64,000 bases of DNA from Telopea speciosissima. Taxonomy: Eukaryota; Streptophyta; Magnoliopsida; Proteales; Proteaceae. The stretch is from positions 55,610,464 to 55,674,463 of the forward strand of contig NC_057917.1 of assembly GCF_018873765.1 (NCBI RefSeq). Direction: 5' to 3'. Positions 34,601-46,940 of the stretch are shown here, one piece after another. The position numbers and the translations under genes were made by a program. The first letter of the stretch is position 1. The number at the start of each line of letters is the position of its first letter. A model generated the notes under the pieces. The model worked only from the letters and a program-made list of their open reading frames with translations, was not told where the DNA came from and made no database searches.

Positions 34601-37100
34601 TTGGAATCTACAAGGAACCCATCCTTCTGCATTCTTGAACTTGCTTAGGACTACCTCTAGCATATTTGGAACCTCAACAAATAATCATGGTCCATGTTGT
34701 CAAGTCATCATCCAAGTTTGTTCAATTGCAGAAAATTCCTTTCCCTTAAAGGTTGTCTTTTGTCAAATATAAATGTTTTGGAGAATTGTTATGACTCTTT
34801 AAGAGTCCTTATAAAGTAGATCATTGTCAAGGAAAAGGGCACAAACTTGTCAACCATATATTGGTGTTCAATCACTTCAAAAATTTCACCTACTTTTGAC
34901 TTCCATGCTCAGTATTACTGTAGAAGAAGGAGAAAGAGAAGAAGAGTTATATTTTTTTAGGAGAAGGCCATGTCAGTTCTGACCCTCGACTCGGAGCCAA
35001 TGGCGGTAGATGAGAGAGCAGCTTTCCAGGTTAGGGGAGTGTAGGAACTTGAAAATGTAGGTCACACAATCATTGGGGAGATCTGCCGGAGATGTTGTCG
35101 GTGGGGAAGAGACTAAATTCTTCAATCTAGAGGATTACTTATTTCTATCTCCCCCTCTATTTTTTACTACTAAAACAGAGAATAGCATTACGTAACAACT
35201 TTCCTTATTCATACTGAATTCCCAAATCAAACAAAAAAGGGTAGTTCCCCAAAATAATATCACTCCAATTACTTTCTGCATTCCTACTCATTCTCAACTT
35301 ATTTTATCATTCACATATTTGATAAATAGAGAAACTTATATTACTTGAGCAACAGCTCTAGCCGATCTCCCCAACGATTGTGTGACCTACAGATTATTTC
35401 CTCTCTCTCGATCTCTCTGATGGTTTTAAATAAATTAAGAGTTTGTTGTTGTTTGCTTGATCTTCATGTTTTTAGCTGTGATTCAATTTGTAGATCATGC
35501 TATCGTTGCTGGTTTTACTTGAAGATCTTCTTGATTTTGAAGAAGGAGAGCTGAGAGAGTTATAAGGAAGGTGGGTGAAGGGAACATCTCTTAATCCATT
35601 TGTCCAAAAAACCATTTTGCACATAGGGATACCAAACCCATTTATTAAAAAAAAAAAACCATTTTCTGTCTATTGGTTACCAAACCATTTTTATGTTTTA
35701 ATCAAAAATGGTTTTCATTAATGATTTATGTTAAATAGGCAAAAATCAAAAAGAAAAATGATACCAAAGATAACCTTACTGTGTGGATTTCTAAAAATGA
35801 AAAGTTATATCATTATTAATGGGCTGATGTGAACTTATGAATCTATTTAGATAGAAAAAATTGAGAAGCAGAGGCATGCATATTGCTTCCTCTTTTTTTC
35901 AAGTGCTTTCATCCATGGAAAGGTTGATGAGTATTTGTACATTTGCATGTTTATTTTAGGACCTAATTTTCCTTCACCAACGAGCCACAGGCCCACAGGC
36001 CCACAGGCCCACAGGTAGATGAAAACTTTCTCCATTATTTAATGGGCTTAACAGAAATGAACTCACAGATTGCTTGCATTCCAATATTCTTATCTGAAAG
36101 TGTCATATGGGAATCCCATAATGGGATTGTAGAGAGAAGGATAGCAACCGCATCAAACCCACTCCACCAGCAGAGTCCAGCTCGTCTTCTACAAGAGCTA
36201 CCAAACCTAACAGCAATCATTCTTCTATCCTTGTCACAAAGCCAAGGAACAAATCTTCTTCAGTAGTTGAGTTCATCTTTAACTCTTCCAAGCTCAACGA
36301 ATCTGATCAGGACTTTTCAAGATCACTAAACCAAGAGCATCCTCACCTCTTCTATATAATGAGAAAATCGGTGAAAGTTAAAAATAGTGGAAGAAATATT
36401 GTTGTGTGGACGTAGGTTTCCAATTTTAACCGAACCACGTTAAAACTCGTTGTGTCTTTTTCTTGTTTCTTCTCTTCTCCAACTCCATAACTTAAACTCA
36501 ATCAGGGATATATACACTGCATGAAAATTTGTAAGATGTTAGGGATGAAAAGACTCCAATATTTACATTGCGTGAAAATTTGTAAGATGTTAGAGATGAA
36601 AAGACTCCAATATGATTGGGTTGTGATGTCACATATATTATGAGATTATAATTTTTGTTATTTACTTACTGGAAAAAAGAATACTGGTCGCGTAGATCCT
36701 ATGTCCAGACACAAGAGCACGTGAAATTACTACCCCACCCTATGAAATAAAAACTAACATCCATGTTGATGCTTTGCATGCGATCTCATTGGCCTCGCAC
36801 TGGTGCAAGGACCATGTGAGCATGCAGCTATCTCTTGCCCTTACTTATTTCATTACTTTAATGAGATATTCTTTCTTTATTATTAGGGATAAAGATTGAT
36901 ACACGGTCCGTGTGCAGTTTCCCTCTCACATGTATGTTTAATTATTTTTTTACCAAAAAAAATAATTTTAATTGTTTTTTATTTATTTCTAAAATTATGG
37001 GTCCCACATAAATAATATCTTTAATTTGCATAACACCTATTGGTGTAGTCTGCAGATTCCTCCTCGCACTAGCCGTATGGAGAACCCTCTCCCTTTATTA
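31700..37100. other. intergenic, no gene recognised
   Basis: This AT-rich stretch has scattered short open frames without known domains. A serine-rich open segment on the plus strand at about 36120-36417 includes KPTPPAESSSSSTRATKP, but I cannot assign it. Homopolymer runs occur near 34508-34527, and three tandem CCCACAGG units lie near 35992-36015. Confidence 0.5.
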
Positions 37101-37110
37101 TTATTATGGG

Positions 37111-37262
37111 ATGTAGTTTTTTGTCTAGGCATGTGGTCTAGGCCAGCATTCCCATGTGTCTATCTCTCTCCTCATTAAAACAAGGGATAAAGGTGTCATT
37201 TCATATAAGGAGATAGACTCATAAGAGTGATGGCATAGGCCACACTCTAGGACAGAATTCTT
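37111..37262. mobile_element. foldback element (GTGTGGCCTA family), copy 1
   Basis: The left part GTCTAGGCATGTGGTCTAGG continues into TCTATCTCTCTCCTC. The complement of the right part, GTCCTAGAGTGTGGCCTATG followed by GTCTATCTCC, forms the other arm. It is related to the element at 45527. Confidence 0.55.
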
Positions 37263-39010
37263 TTTCCCTATTATTATTATTAAAAAATTTCATGCAATGG
37301 ATGAACCTTGGACATTGACAGCCCAGGTCATCCAAACTACTATGGGTGACCCTCTGGATTAGCCACTTTTTCAACTCTATTGGCATCGTAAACAACTTTT
37401 CTTCCACGAATTATGAATTTATGACTCGTTTAATTTTAAAAATTTGTATTCAACTTCTCACCACTCCCGTTTTGATAATCACCTTCATTTGCCACATGAA
37501 TAGATCTGGGAAGATCTTGCATGAGAAATCAAAAAATAAATGGTAAAAAAAAAACAAATTAAAATTTTCCTAATAAGAAATGATTGAATTGCGACAAACA
37601 TCATGTTAGGATTTTGGAAAACTAGAACTTTTAATCATAAAAGGGATGAAGTGAAGAAACAGACTTTCCATGCACACAAAACAACACTTGCATTTCGATC
37701 TACAAGTTATTACACTAAACTAAATCTTTTTTTGCAAGAGGCATTCTAACCTATTTCCTTTAACACGTGAATATGAACCCCATGATCCGTACATAATAAG
37801 CTTATTATCCATTTTAATCACATGATTTGCAATTCATCAAGAATTTTCTTTCTAAATTTATTAAAATAAATTGTTATATTTTGCTACATAAACTGTTAAA
37901 GTTGATTTGCAGATTTGTTACCATTTGGTGAATAGAATTCTATTAATTATACCCTCTAATTTTTTAGTTTACCTATCTAACAATGTCCCATGAGACTTTA
38001 GCTTATAGAGACAAGAGGCTGACTGGTGGGAGGAAGGACAAAGACAACGACCACGTGACCTCTTAGGAGCTTACACTCTATTAGCAAATACAAACCAATG
38101 CTAATAATTATGTTAACAAAAAATTCTCTAAAAAATGAAGTTTAAATTGAGTATAATTCTTCGTCATTAATAGAGTGCTTCATTGTTTTTCACAAAAGTG
38201 CACCAACCAACTTCTAATCATGTGCTTCTATTTCATTCATTCATGAAGACTGTAAATAAAGTTTCAAAAATTGGGACCACTTCATAATTCTTGTATTTTT
38301 TGTACAATCTTTCATGTGGTCTCATAATGTGTTCTCTGTCATTCATTCATAAAGAGCATAAATAAAGTTTCACAAAGTGTCAAAAAGTGGGACCACTTCA
38401 CATTTTAATATTTTATGTACAATCTTTCATGTGGGACCTCTTCATGTGACTGTCCTGGTCCTTTGAAAGTGAGTGTCACACATAGTATGCACTAGGATTG
38501 TTTTTGTGAGGAGGAACAAACAAATAAATAAATACAAACAAACATACGAACATTGATATTGAAATATACCAAGATTTGGGAAACCACTAGAGGTTGGCCT
38601 AGAGGTTTGAGAATAAGAGATATATAAAGGCCTGCAACAGCAAGATAGGGTTTTTTTTATGGGAATGGGAATCTATTCATCGAGGTGGCTTCAAGTGATC
38701 TTTTGCATTGCTCTTTCAATGTTGTTTTTGATGGAATTTTGACATTTGGCTTCCAAGTTATAGATGCCTGGCAGCCAAGTACCATGGACTGAAAGAATGT
38801 GGATTCTGTTGATGGGGATACAACTTTCTAGAAAATCTAATCCTGGTTTTGTGAATTCCATTTGCAGATCTTGCGGCTAAGATTCAACACTTTATGCTAC
38901 AAATTTGTCAATTTTCCTCTTCATTGAGCAGTTAACCTCAGGTTATTACTGCATTGCGGATTTGATTTGAACATGTGTGAGGTTCCTCAGATATATATTA
39001 CTGCATTAAA
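37263..39010. other. intergenic, no gene recognised
   Basis: This is low-GC sequence. A near-duplicate of about 100 bp is visible between 38235-38330 and 38340-38450 (both contain AAAGTTTCA, GTGGGACCACTTCA or close variants, and TGTACAATCTTTCATGTG). This suggests an old local duplication. No coding signal was found. Confidence 0.5.
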
Positions 39011-39323
39011 GGGGTTAGGTGTCAAAATCAAATCGAAATCCTTTACTAAAATTAAACCAAATTGTTTAAACCGAAATTGTTTAACAAATAGTTTGATTAT
39101 GGTTTCAAAGCTGAGGCCGTTTAGTTAAACGGTTTGAACTAAATTGAACCGTTTAACACTTTTAAATATGCATAAATGTACCAAAATCAAATAAAAAGCG
39201 TTTATCGAATCGAACCGTAAAATCGCTTAATAAATGATTCGATTATGATTTTAAAATTGAGATCATTTAATTAAACGATTTGAATCGAACCATTTAATCA
39301 AAACCGGACCATTTAACACCCTT
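39011..39323. mobile_element. hAT-like MITE
   Basis: The left end GTTAGGTGTCAAAATC and the complement of the right end (AAGGGTGTTAAATGG) are inverted copies of the GGGTGTNAAA type. The interior is a repetitive series of AAACCGTTTAA and GAATCGAACC motifs. Flanks TTACTGCAT and TTACTGATA are a possible decayed duplication. Confidence 0.55.
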
Positions 39324-39941
39324 ACTGATATCCATGATCAGTGATAAGAATCGTGAATGATATGCATGCACTGTTATTTCTTAGATGGTACCACCTTTGA
39401 AGAAAGCGCGAAGAGCAGAGTTTCCTGATTGTTAACAGTAATTTTATAATGAATTTTAAAAAATATTATTTAAATTTCAATTTATCATTCAATATTAAAA
39501 ATAGGTGGTAAAAGAAGGTAAATGTGAAGGGCCAAAGAAGGTAAATTGTGCTAAAAGTACCTCATGTTTGGGGAAATTGCACTCAACAGCCTTAATTTTG
39601 TTAAAAGGGTGAGGACTGATCTTACCAAAATGCCAATTCAACTCCTTTCTTCCTTCTCTTTCCATTAAGAACTGTTCACGGGTTTTGGAGGAAAGACGAT
39701 AGGGAAAGCTTGGAATTCTAAATCTTAAAATAATTAATATGAAGGTGAACACTATAGAGGAAAACATTTCATCTATCATCCATGGGAGAATGGAATCATG
39801 ATTTAGGGCTTATATTTAAATGGAAAAACTAGTTTGCGATTTGATCTAATCTATGAAAGTGAGAATGAAATCTTAGTTTAGGGTTTTTTTTTTTTTTTTG
39901 GAAGAACAGTTTGATTTGCAGAGGAGTTTATTAGCAAATAT

Positions 39942-40219
39942 CAGGGATGCAACCCTAGGCAAAGGTCGGGTTGGAATATCTAGCCCTGTCAAGCTTAGCC
40001 CAGCCCGGCCCAACTTTGATTGATCCTGGTTGGGCCGGGCTGGGGCCTGATTGGTCTGGATTGACCTAACATCCATTATATATGATATATATAGTTCAAG
40101 TAAGGCCTTGGCCCAATCCCGGCTTGGCCCGACACCGGGCCAATAAATCTCAGCCTTAGCCGAGGCCATATCGAGCTTAAGGCGGGACTGGGCTTTCTGG
40201 TCCAAACTTGCACCCCTAG
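39942..40219. mobile_element. hAT-like MITE, GC-rich
   Basis: It begins CAGGGATGCAACCCTAG and its right end is the complement of CTAGGGGTGCAAGTTTGG, the classical short TIR of hAT-like MITEs. The interior is rich in GGCCCGGC-type motifs and much higher in GC than its surroundings. No transposase is present. Confidence 0.65.
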
Positions 40220-43200
40220 CAGACTATATTTCTGACACCTTTTCACATATTAAATAATTTGTATTCTTGTTTTTTGCCATGTAAGTGTTAAACACTTCTT
40301 CTTTTAGTTAGGGTAAAATCCAACTATTTAAAACCCTAGGATGGTGGGTGAATCGTCCTCTATGGGAAAATTAATCCCAAGAAAAATGCAATTTCTTGTA
40401 ACAAAAATCCATTTAAAAATTATAGAAATTGTATGAAATCTGGAACTAAAACTTCTAATTCGACCCTTATTACACAAGTGCGATCTATAACGCAAATGAC
40501 TATTTTTTTTTTTTCGGTATATGAAAGATATATTATATTTAACTCTCCCTAAAGCAAAGAGAGTCAATCCCATAACCTATTGAAACCCTAACTACCTTCG
40601 GAAGAGGTACCACCAACTGTGCTAGCAGATGTCAAGAAATGGACCAAAGGGAAGGAGTAAGGGGATATAGTGATACTAATTCACAAGCTAAAACAGTACA
40701 AATACAATTTTGTTTCTTAGAACTATCAACACCACATATTCTCATCTCATCTTCCAGGGATGAACAAATCAAATTGTATACATAGTTGATGAGCCAAGAG
40801 ACCGAAAGGGTTGTCTCATTGTGTTTATCTTGATACAATGAGATGTCTTTGTCAGAACAAAGAAGGGAGGATAGCTTTGTCAAGTAGGCGCGGTTGAATG
40901 ACTTGGGCAAATGTATATGTTTTTGGCACCATTGTAGATGTTTCTACCCTCATGAACACTTTCTAAATGCTCAGATGGGCAACAAGAGAATTAGAACTTA
41001 ACATTCTTGTTTGTTCATTAGCCTCACAGTAGAAAAGTGAGAAGAGAAAGATGAAATAGAATAAGGACTATCACGGGAAGATGAAAAGGCATTCTAGAGC
41101 ATCTCTTAATCTTTGGGATCGAGTTTTCCTCTACCCGTAGTGATTGGGATCCCATTCATCGTGGGGAGGGAGACGACAGGAGGGCATTTTGGGAACATAC
41201 CAAAACTCAATAGGGATTTGCGAACCCTAAAATGATGGGTGAACCATCTTCGATCTATAGGTGGAGGGATATTTTTAATCCTATTATTTATATTGAAGGT
41301 TTGAAGGGGAGATGCATGGTTCTCTGAGCCTACGATCCTCATAGAGATTTATTTAATTCATTTTTTCTCTTTTTAAAAAAAAATTAAAAATAAAAAAATA
41401 TGTGAGGAAGCAAAGATTGCACCGCTTGCTCAAAGAGATTTTTCCTTTTATAATTTTGAAATTATGAAAACACAACATGGTGTTTTTATATTTCTTGCTT
41501 GACATGAAATGTCGTGTTCGATCTACCAACATAACTCGCATAACTCATTATAAAGAATTCTTTATCCCAAAAAAAATACTCATTATAAAGAATTTACTCA
41601 AAATACAGTTGAAAAATAAATACGGCGGCGTTGATCACGTAAAACTTTATTTTCATTGGAGGGAATCTGCATGCCATACCAAGGGTAATGTGGAGAGCGG
41701 TATCATTCACATGGGCTCAAAGGATCAAAGAAAAAAATAATAAAAATAAAGAACTCTTATGAGAGAAATAGTGCTCTGACATTGTGATGATTATTTTACC
41801 TTAATCAGTTTATTGTCTTGATAATGAAAAAAGAATAGGTAGCGAAAGAGAAAGGAAGCCAAAAAGAAGGGCATGAAGCAATCCAAATTATGATAAGGGC
41901 GAAAGAACAGTACTTGGTTAATAACCGTAGTAACCTTTGGAAAGATGGCAATGACCAATAGTGCAGTGTCATTTGGTGCGTCCCTGTGTCTAGGCACAGG
42001 GGCGACGGGCGCGACCGAGTGGCGTTCTCTTTCCCTTATGATAAATAGATGAAATCATGACTAATCCATTAATAATTCAATCTAATTGAATGCTCTTTTT
42101 GTTTCAAATAGTGAACTAATGATATATTACGAGTACTTCTCTTGTAGTTTGCCCAAAACAGGAAAAAAAAAAAAAAAAAAAAAACCTGAAACTTCACAAA
42201 CTTGACCCGTACAACCTTTCTATTAATAAAAAACTATAAAATTAACAGTCTGTTAGTGGACTTGAGGGTGAGATTTGGGGAGGACGAAGATTGGTTTTAA
42301 TCATTAGAGGATAGTTATAATTGTCATTTCAAATGAAATATAACCATATGATGTCATCACTTAACAGTCTCGAGAGTCTCGACCGTTAATTTTGTAAATT
42401 TTTTTTTATTAATAGAAGAAGTGTACGAGTCTAAAGTTTTTGAAGTTTGAGATTTTTCTTCTTTTTTTTCTGTTTTAGGCAAACTATAAGGGAGGTGTAG
42501 AGTAATTTTCTCATATTCTTTTCTTCGATAGATAGAAATGATGATACATATACATTACATAGACCCACCTCTCCGACTAGGCTTAGGTTTAAGTGCGAGA
42601 ACATTCTCGTAATGTTTTCGTATTCCTCCAAGCCATTAAGATGGAATCCACTCCATCTGGATGGCTTGCACGTATATGAGAATATTCTTCTCCGTGAACC
42701 TGAGCCCACCTCTCACCGGTCTGTGCAACTGAGAATGGAGGACCACTAGCCTGGGGTGATCAGGTGATGGGTCATTGTCTGTTTGGCTTTCAAAGCAAGC
42801 ATATTCGCAAACAACTGCGAAGTAGATTTTTGACATAAAAAAGCGACAAACTCTCAGTCACCACCTCCACCAGCAGCCCGTGTTTGTCTCTGTTTCTCTT
42901 TTATGATTAGTCCCTTTCTTTCCGTCGCCGTCCTCCCTCTGGTTTAGGCAGCCACACTTTTATTAAATTGAGCATACGGCCAAACTCCAACAAGAGTATG
43001 ACGTGACATTGTGACCCACCATACTCTCCAATCAAAGAGTATACTCCAATGTAAGATGACAAATGTAAAATGTCTTTCACAACTGGTTGAACCGTTAACG
43101 AAATGTTTGGTGTTGTTCCCATCAAGTATAGAATGAGCTTTCGCCAATCAAATTTCACCAGTAAATCCTCAATATAATCTAAAATTGATTCCAATAACCT

Positions 43201-44419
43201 GCTTTTCACCGTCATTGCTTTTCCCACCAAAATGGAATTGAAAATCGTCCTCTTAGACATTGCATGACGAACTTCACATGCACGTAATGGAGTTGAAGTC
43301 ATCCTCTCTCAATTTTGATTCCTCACAAGTTGCATGTACAGTTTTTCTTGACATGCATGGTTTTTTGCTAGCAGAAGAAAAGGTGGTCGACGACCTCTAG
43401 TCTGCAAGACCAGTTGGCGCTGAAAAAAGTTTTCCAAAAGAAATGTATTTTGGTCTTAATAACCGTTGGAAGGAATATATAGTTCTACCGGCTCCCAATC
43501 CAATCGATCGACAACAATCAAATACTAAAATTTAATAGTGGGAATTACCTCCTTTGGGGTGTTTTGGATAAATATGTTGATGAGACATGTTCTATAAATA
43601 AAGGATGAATTTGATTGTTAGAGACTATTCATTGAGTGCTCTCTAACTCTCATTTGCTCTCCATATTGTCTACTTGTGCCATCTTGTTATTTTAGCATTC
43701 TTTGGTAGCTTTTCCGGTTACTTTGTTGAGCACTACGTACTCTCAGATTCCAACACGGCACCCCAATATTTAAATGCAACAATTACAAGAAGGTCTACTT
43801 AGGTTGTTGTATCTTTAAGGTCGATCTACAAGTACTCGGTTTGCATCAAAGGGGCAATTACGATCTTTAGGAGAGTGACCAATGGCACAACTGAGTCCAC
43901 CTTCAATCTAGCATTTGAAGACTTGTGATCATAGTGATTTGTATTCCTGTGATCATGTGTCTGTCTATCTCTCCTATATATACAATACAAATTAAGTTGG
44001 TGAAAACATCAGTTAACCTTTTGGGATTGGTGTGTGGGTTGTGTGATTACACTTTTATCAAATAAAAAAAAAAGATTGGTGATAATATCTTTGAGTTAAA
44101 AGCTAAGTCTTATATCTAAATTCATTGATATTAGTTCCAACACACAATGCATGATGCTAGCATTCCCCCTTTAAACATGGTTAAATACACAAGTTGAGTA
44201 AGTACTATGAGTTGAAAGATACCTAAAATTGTGTAGAACCACTCAAGCTCACTCTACTAGGTCACATGCATGATCTCTACATAAGCGTTTGGGCCAATGG
44301 AGGAGCATGCTTGGGTATCTACCCAGGGGGCAAAGGTGTCATTTCATGATGTCTTGTGAGAAGGCATAAGAAACACCACCAAGTAGAGATATTTTCCCTA
44401 TTTTTAATAAGGGCGCGCT
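40220..44419. other. intergenic, no gene recognised
   Basis: This is mostly AT-rich, with an A run of about 26 at 42158-42184. Single arms of the foldback families occur near 41965-42030. A 131-codon minus-strand open frame at 42907-43302 has no recognisable domain, and a poor start context and composition; I do not call it a gene. Confidence 0.45.
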
Positions 44420-44539
44420 GTTCTCTATGCCGTAGCGTAGGCTGCGCCCAGGCACATGGAGGTGGGCGCAATAACCACCTTACCCCTTGCACAGACTACC
44501 CATGTGCCCGGGCGCAGCCTGCGCTATGGCACAAAGAAC
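44420..44539. mobile_element. foldback hairpin element, family C, copy 1
   Basis: Arms of about 40 bases open with GTTCTCTATGCCGTAGCGTA and close with the complement of GTTCTTTGTGCCATAGCGCA, including the core GGCTGCGCCCGGGCACATGG-like block. The loop is about 40 bases. It is 120 bp with no coding capacity. Confidence 0.8.
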
Positions 44540-45160
44540 ATTTTCCCTTTTAATAATGTCTCTGATTGGGATTCAGTCTAACTGATGCCAAAAAAGAATC
44601 CAGCTCACTATCTATCCATTGGGATCATTAAGGACCCCCCCACTTCAATTCCCTCTTGCCTAAAGAGTAAATCATACCAATTATTGGACATGAACATAAT
44701 ATATTACATACCCATTTAACTTCTTTGTCGATTGTTATATTATGTTTTCCATAAATAAAGCCGATTATTATTATACTATGAAAATTGTTTAAAAAAAAAG
44801 AGGAATGTTCGACTGTAGGGAGTCATCAAAAAATCAAAGAAAAGCCTCATTGTCATATATTTCTGTGTATCTAGTCAACATGTGTAGCCTAAACATGGGA
44901 TTTTTTTGTCTATCCAATATTCAGAATGCCGAATCATCTTTTCTACACAGGTGGTTAAAAGTAGATGCTTGTTGATGTGGCAAATTTCCTAATGTGGCAT
45001 ATACAAATCATCGAGGAACAAATTCTCCTAAAAAAATTGGTGGTGGTGGTGACTGGTGAGATCTTCTTATGTTATTTCTACAACCAAGTTAAATTTATCA
45101 CAAATAAATGTAGGTCAGTTAATCCTAGCTACTTTTGTCAAACTATTATATTTAAGGGGT

Positions 45161-45310
45161 CATGTGCTCTACACCCCAGTGTAGGGGGGCGCAGGTTGTG
45201 CCCAAACACATGGGGCGGGGTGACATGGTCATTTCAGCCATTCAGGGGGTGGGGCGATCATTTTGCCCACCCCCATGTGTCTGGGCGCGGCTTGTACGTA
45301 CCACACGTCT
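45161..45310. mobile_element. foldback hairpin element, family C, copy 2
   Basis: Arms around GGGGCGCAGGTTGTGCCCAA and the complement of the right-hand CTGGGCGCGGCTTGTACG flank a GGGGTGG-rich loop. It is more diverged than copies 1 and 3. Confidence 0.6.
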
Positions 45311-45526
45311 CTAATTTTTGCATGTTTTTCTTCACTACTTTTTATTGAAAATTATTTTAGCCTATCCCTTGCTCTTTTGGCTTATTTATTCTGAATCATA
45401 TTACTTTTCCAGTGATATATGTATTTAGACATCAATATCACATTAAATGATTTTCTTACACTTATAATGGATTGAACAAATTCTCTAATATATTCGCTTA
45501 TAATTTCATCTCTTAATTTTCTCATT

Positions 45527-45656
45527 GGGAGTGTAGCCTACGCCAACACTCCCATTAGTCTATCTCTCTCCTCCCATATGAAAAGACATCTCTGCCCACT
45601 TGCTTTGAAGAGGACAGAGATGAACACATGGGAGTGATGGTGTAGGCCACACTCCC
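45527..45656. mobile_element. foldback element (GTGTGGCCTA family), copy 2
   Basis: It opens GGGAGTGTAGCCTACGCCAA and closes GGTGTAGGCCACACTCCC, strongly complementary arms. The inner arms TCTATCTCTC and ACAGAGATGA extend the stem. It is related to 37111-37262. Confidence 0.75.
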
Positions 45657-45745
45657 AAACAGAAAACTGCTTCCCTTTTTTTTGTGCATGTGTCCAATTC
45701 AATTGTATACATCAGTTTTTATCTTATATGATCCTATGGGACGTT

Positions 45746-45865
45746 GTTCTCTGTGCCGCAATACAGGATGCACCCAGGCACATGAGGGTGGGTGCAATGA
45801 CCACTCTGCCCCCTGAGTGGCAGGCCCATGTGCCTGGGCGTAGCTTGCGCTGCGGCACAAAAAAC
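45746..45865. mobile_element. foldback hairpin element, family C, copy 3
   Basis: It opens GTTCTCTGTGCCGCAATACA and continues CACCCAGGCACATGAGGGTG. It closes CCCATGTGCCTGGGCGTAGC then TTGCGCTGCGGCACAAAAAAC. It is about 120 bp and the arms match those of copy 1. Confidence 0.8.
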
Positions 45866-45931
45866 ATTCTCCTTTATCCTATATATAATTTTCCTTTTAG
45901 GCTTCACCAAAAAACCAAAAAAAGGGAGAAA

Positions 45932-46053
45932 GAACGCCACCCGGTTGTGTGTTGTGGCATGTACCTGTACCTACACACAACCGGATTTGAAATGACCACC
46001 CCGCTCCCATGGAAAGGCAGGGGTGTGCCACAGCACATGACCGGGTGGCATTC
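45932..46053. mobile_element. foldback hairpin element, family D
   Basis: It opens GAACGCCACCCGGTTGTGTG then TTGTGGCA. It closes TGCCACAGCACATGACCGGG then TGGCATTC. It is a long imperfect hairpin distinct in sequence from family C but with the same size and flank type. It is followed by an 11-C, 20-A homopolymer run. Confidence 0.75.
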
Positions 46054-46379
46054 CTTCCCCCCCCCCCCCAAAAAAAAAAAAAAAAAAAAATCCTTCAAGG
46101 CGTAGTGGAATGTGTTATTCTTGCACTCCATCCCTTTAGGTCAACCCCATTTTCCTCCTTGTTAGCACTTAGGATGGTTAGGTCTCTCTTTCTAATGTCA
46201 TTGCTAATGTCAGCTAGAAGTAGAATAGGTGGTGATCTATGAAAATGCTGTTTGTTTCCACATCCTATTCATGTGGACAATGTAAATAATAATGGTTCTA
46301 GCAGAATTACTGTTGTTTAGGAAGCTGGTTTCTTTCTAGAAGGTAATTAGTGCTGCCATTGTTACTTGCTAGTTCGCAT

Positions 46380-46940
46380 TTTTGCACTGTCGTTTTTAAT
46401 CGTTAATTTGTTATGTTACCTTCGAGTTTGGATCTCTGTTAGCATAAATGCGTTTCCGTTTTATATCTTTTTAAACACGTTTTGTCGTATATTTTTCAAA
46501 TATACAAGAAAAAAGGCAAACAATAAGTATTCCCGTTTTAAATGTATTTAAAACACGTTTTTGTTTTTTGGCGTTTTTTATGATCTTGGACTTGTTGAAC
46601 AATAGCTTACTTAATTGACGATATCTCTCTCTCCCTAACTTTGATCGGCCTGATTCTTTCATCGACGTAAAGCTAACTTGAAGGGCAACATTTTTCATGA
46701 TAACACCTTCAACTCAAGGCCAATGCACAAACACTGAAATTAGAAGCATATATTTCAAATAAAAATTCCTCAATTTATATGAGAATAGTGCTGTTTTTTT
46801 TTAAATATAAACGTTTAAAACCCGTACCATCTAGTTTTCATTTTTTACCGTTCTCTGTTTTTTACCATTTTATTTGACCGTCTATTTACAATTTTTTACC
46901 GTTTAAAACCCATACCGTAAGACTCCGTTATTTTGTCATT
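46380..46940. repeat. diverged repeat rich in CGTTTAAAAC / TTTTTACCGTT motifs
   Basis: Repeated variants of GTTTTTACCG, CGTTTAAAACC and ACACGTTTT occur on both strands. The ends could not be defined. It is probably a decayed DNA transposon derivative. Confidence 0.35.

Noticed and set aside
36120..36417. Serine-rich plus-strand open segment as an N-terminal exon
   Set aside because: Low complexity, no start in good context and no matching downstream exon; I could not link it to a family.
42907..43302. 131-codon minus-strand open frame as a possible gene
   Set aside because: No recognisable domain, no partner exons and AT-rich intergenic composition; length alone is not enough in 64 kb.
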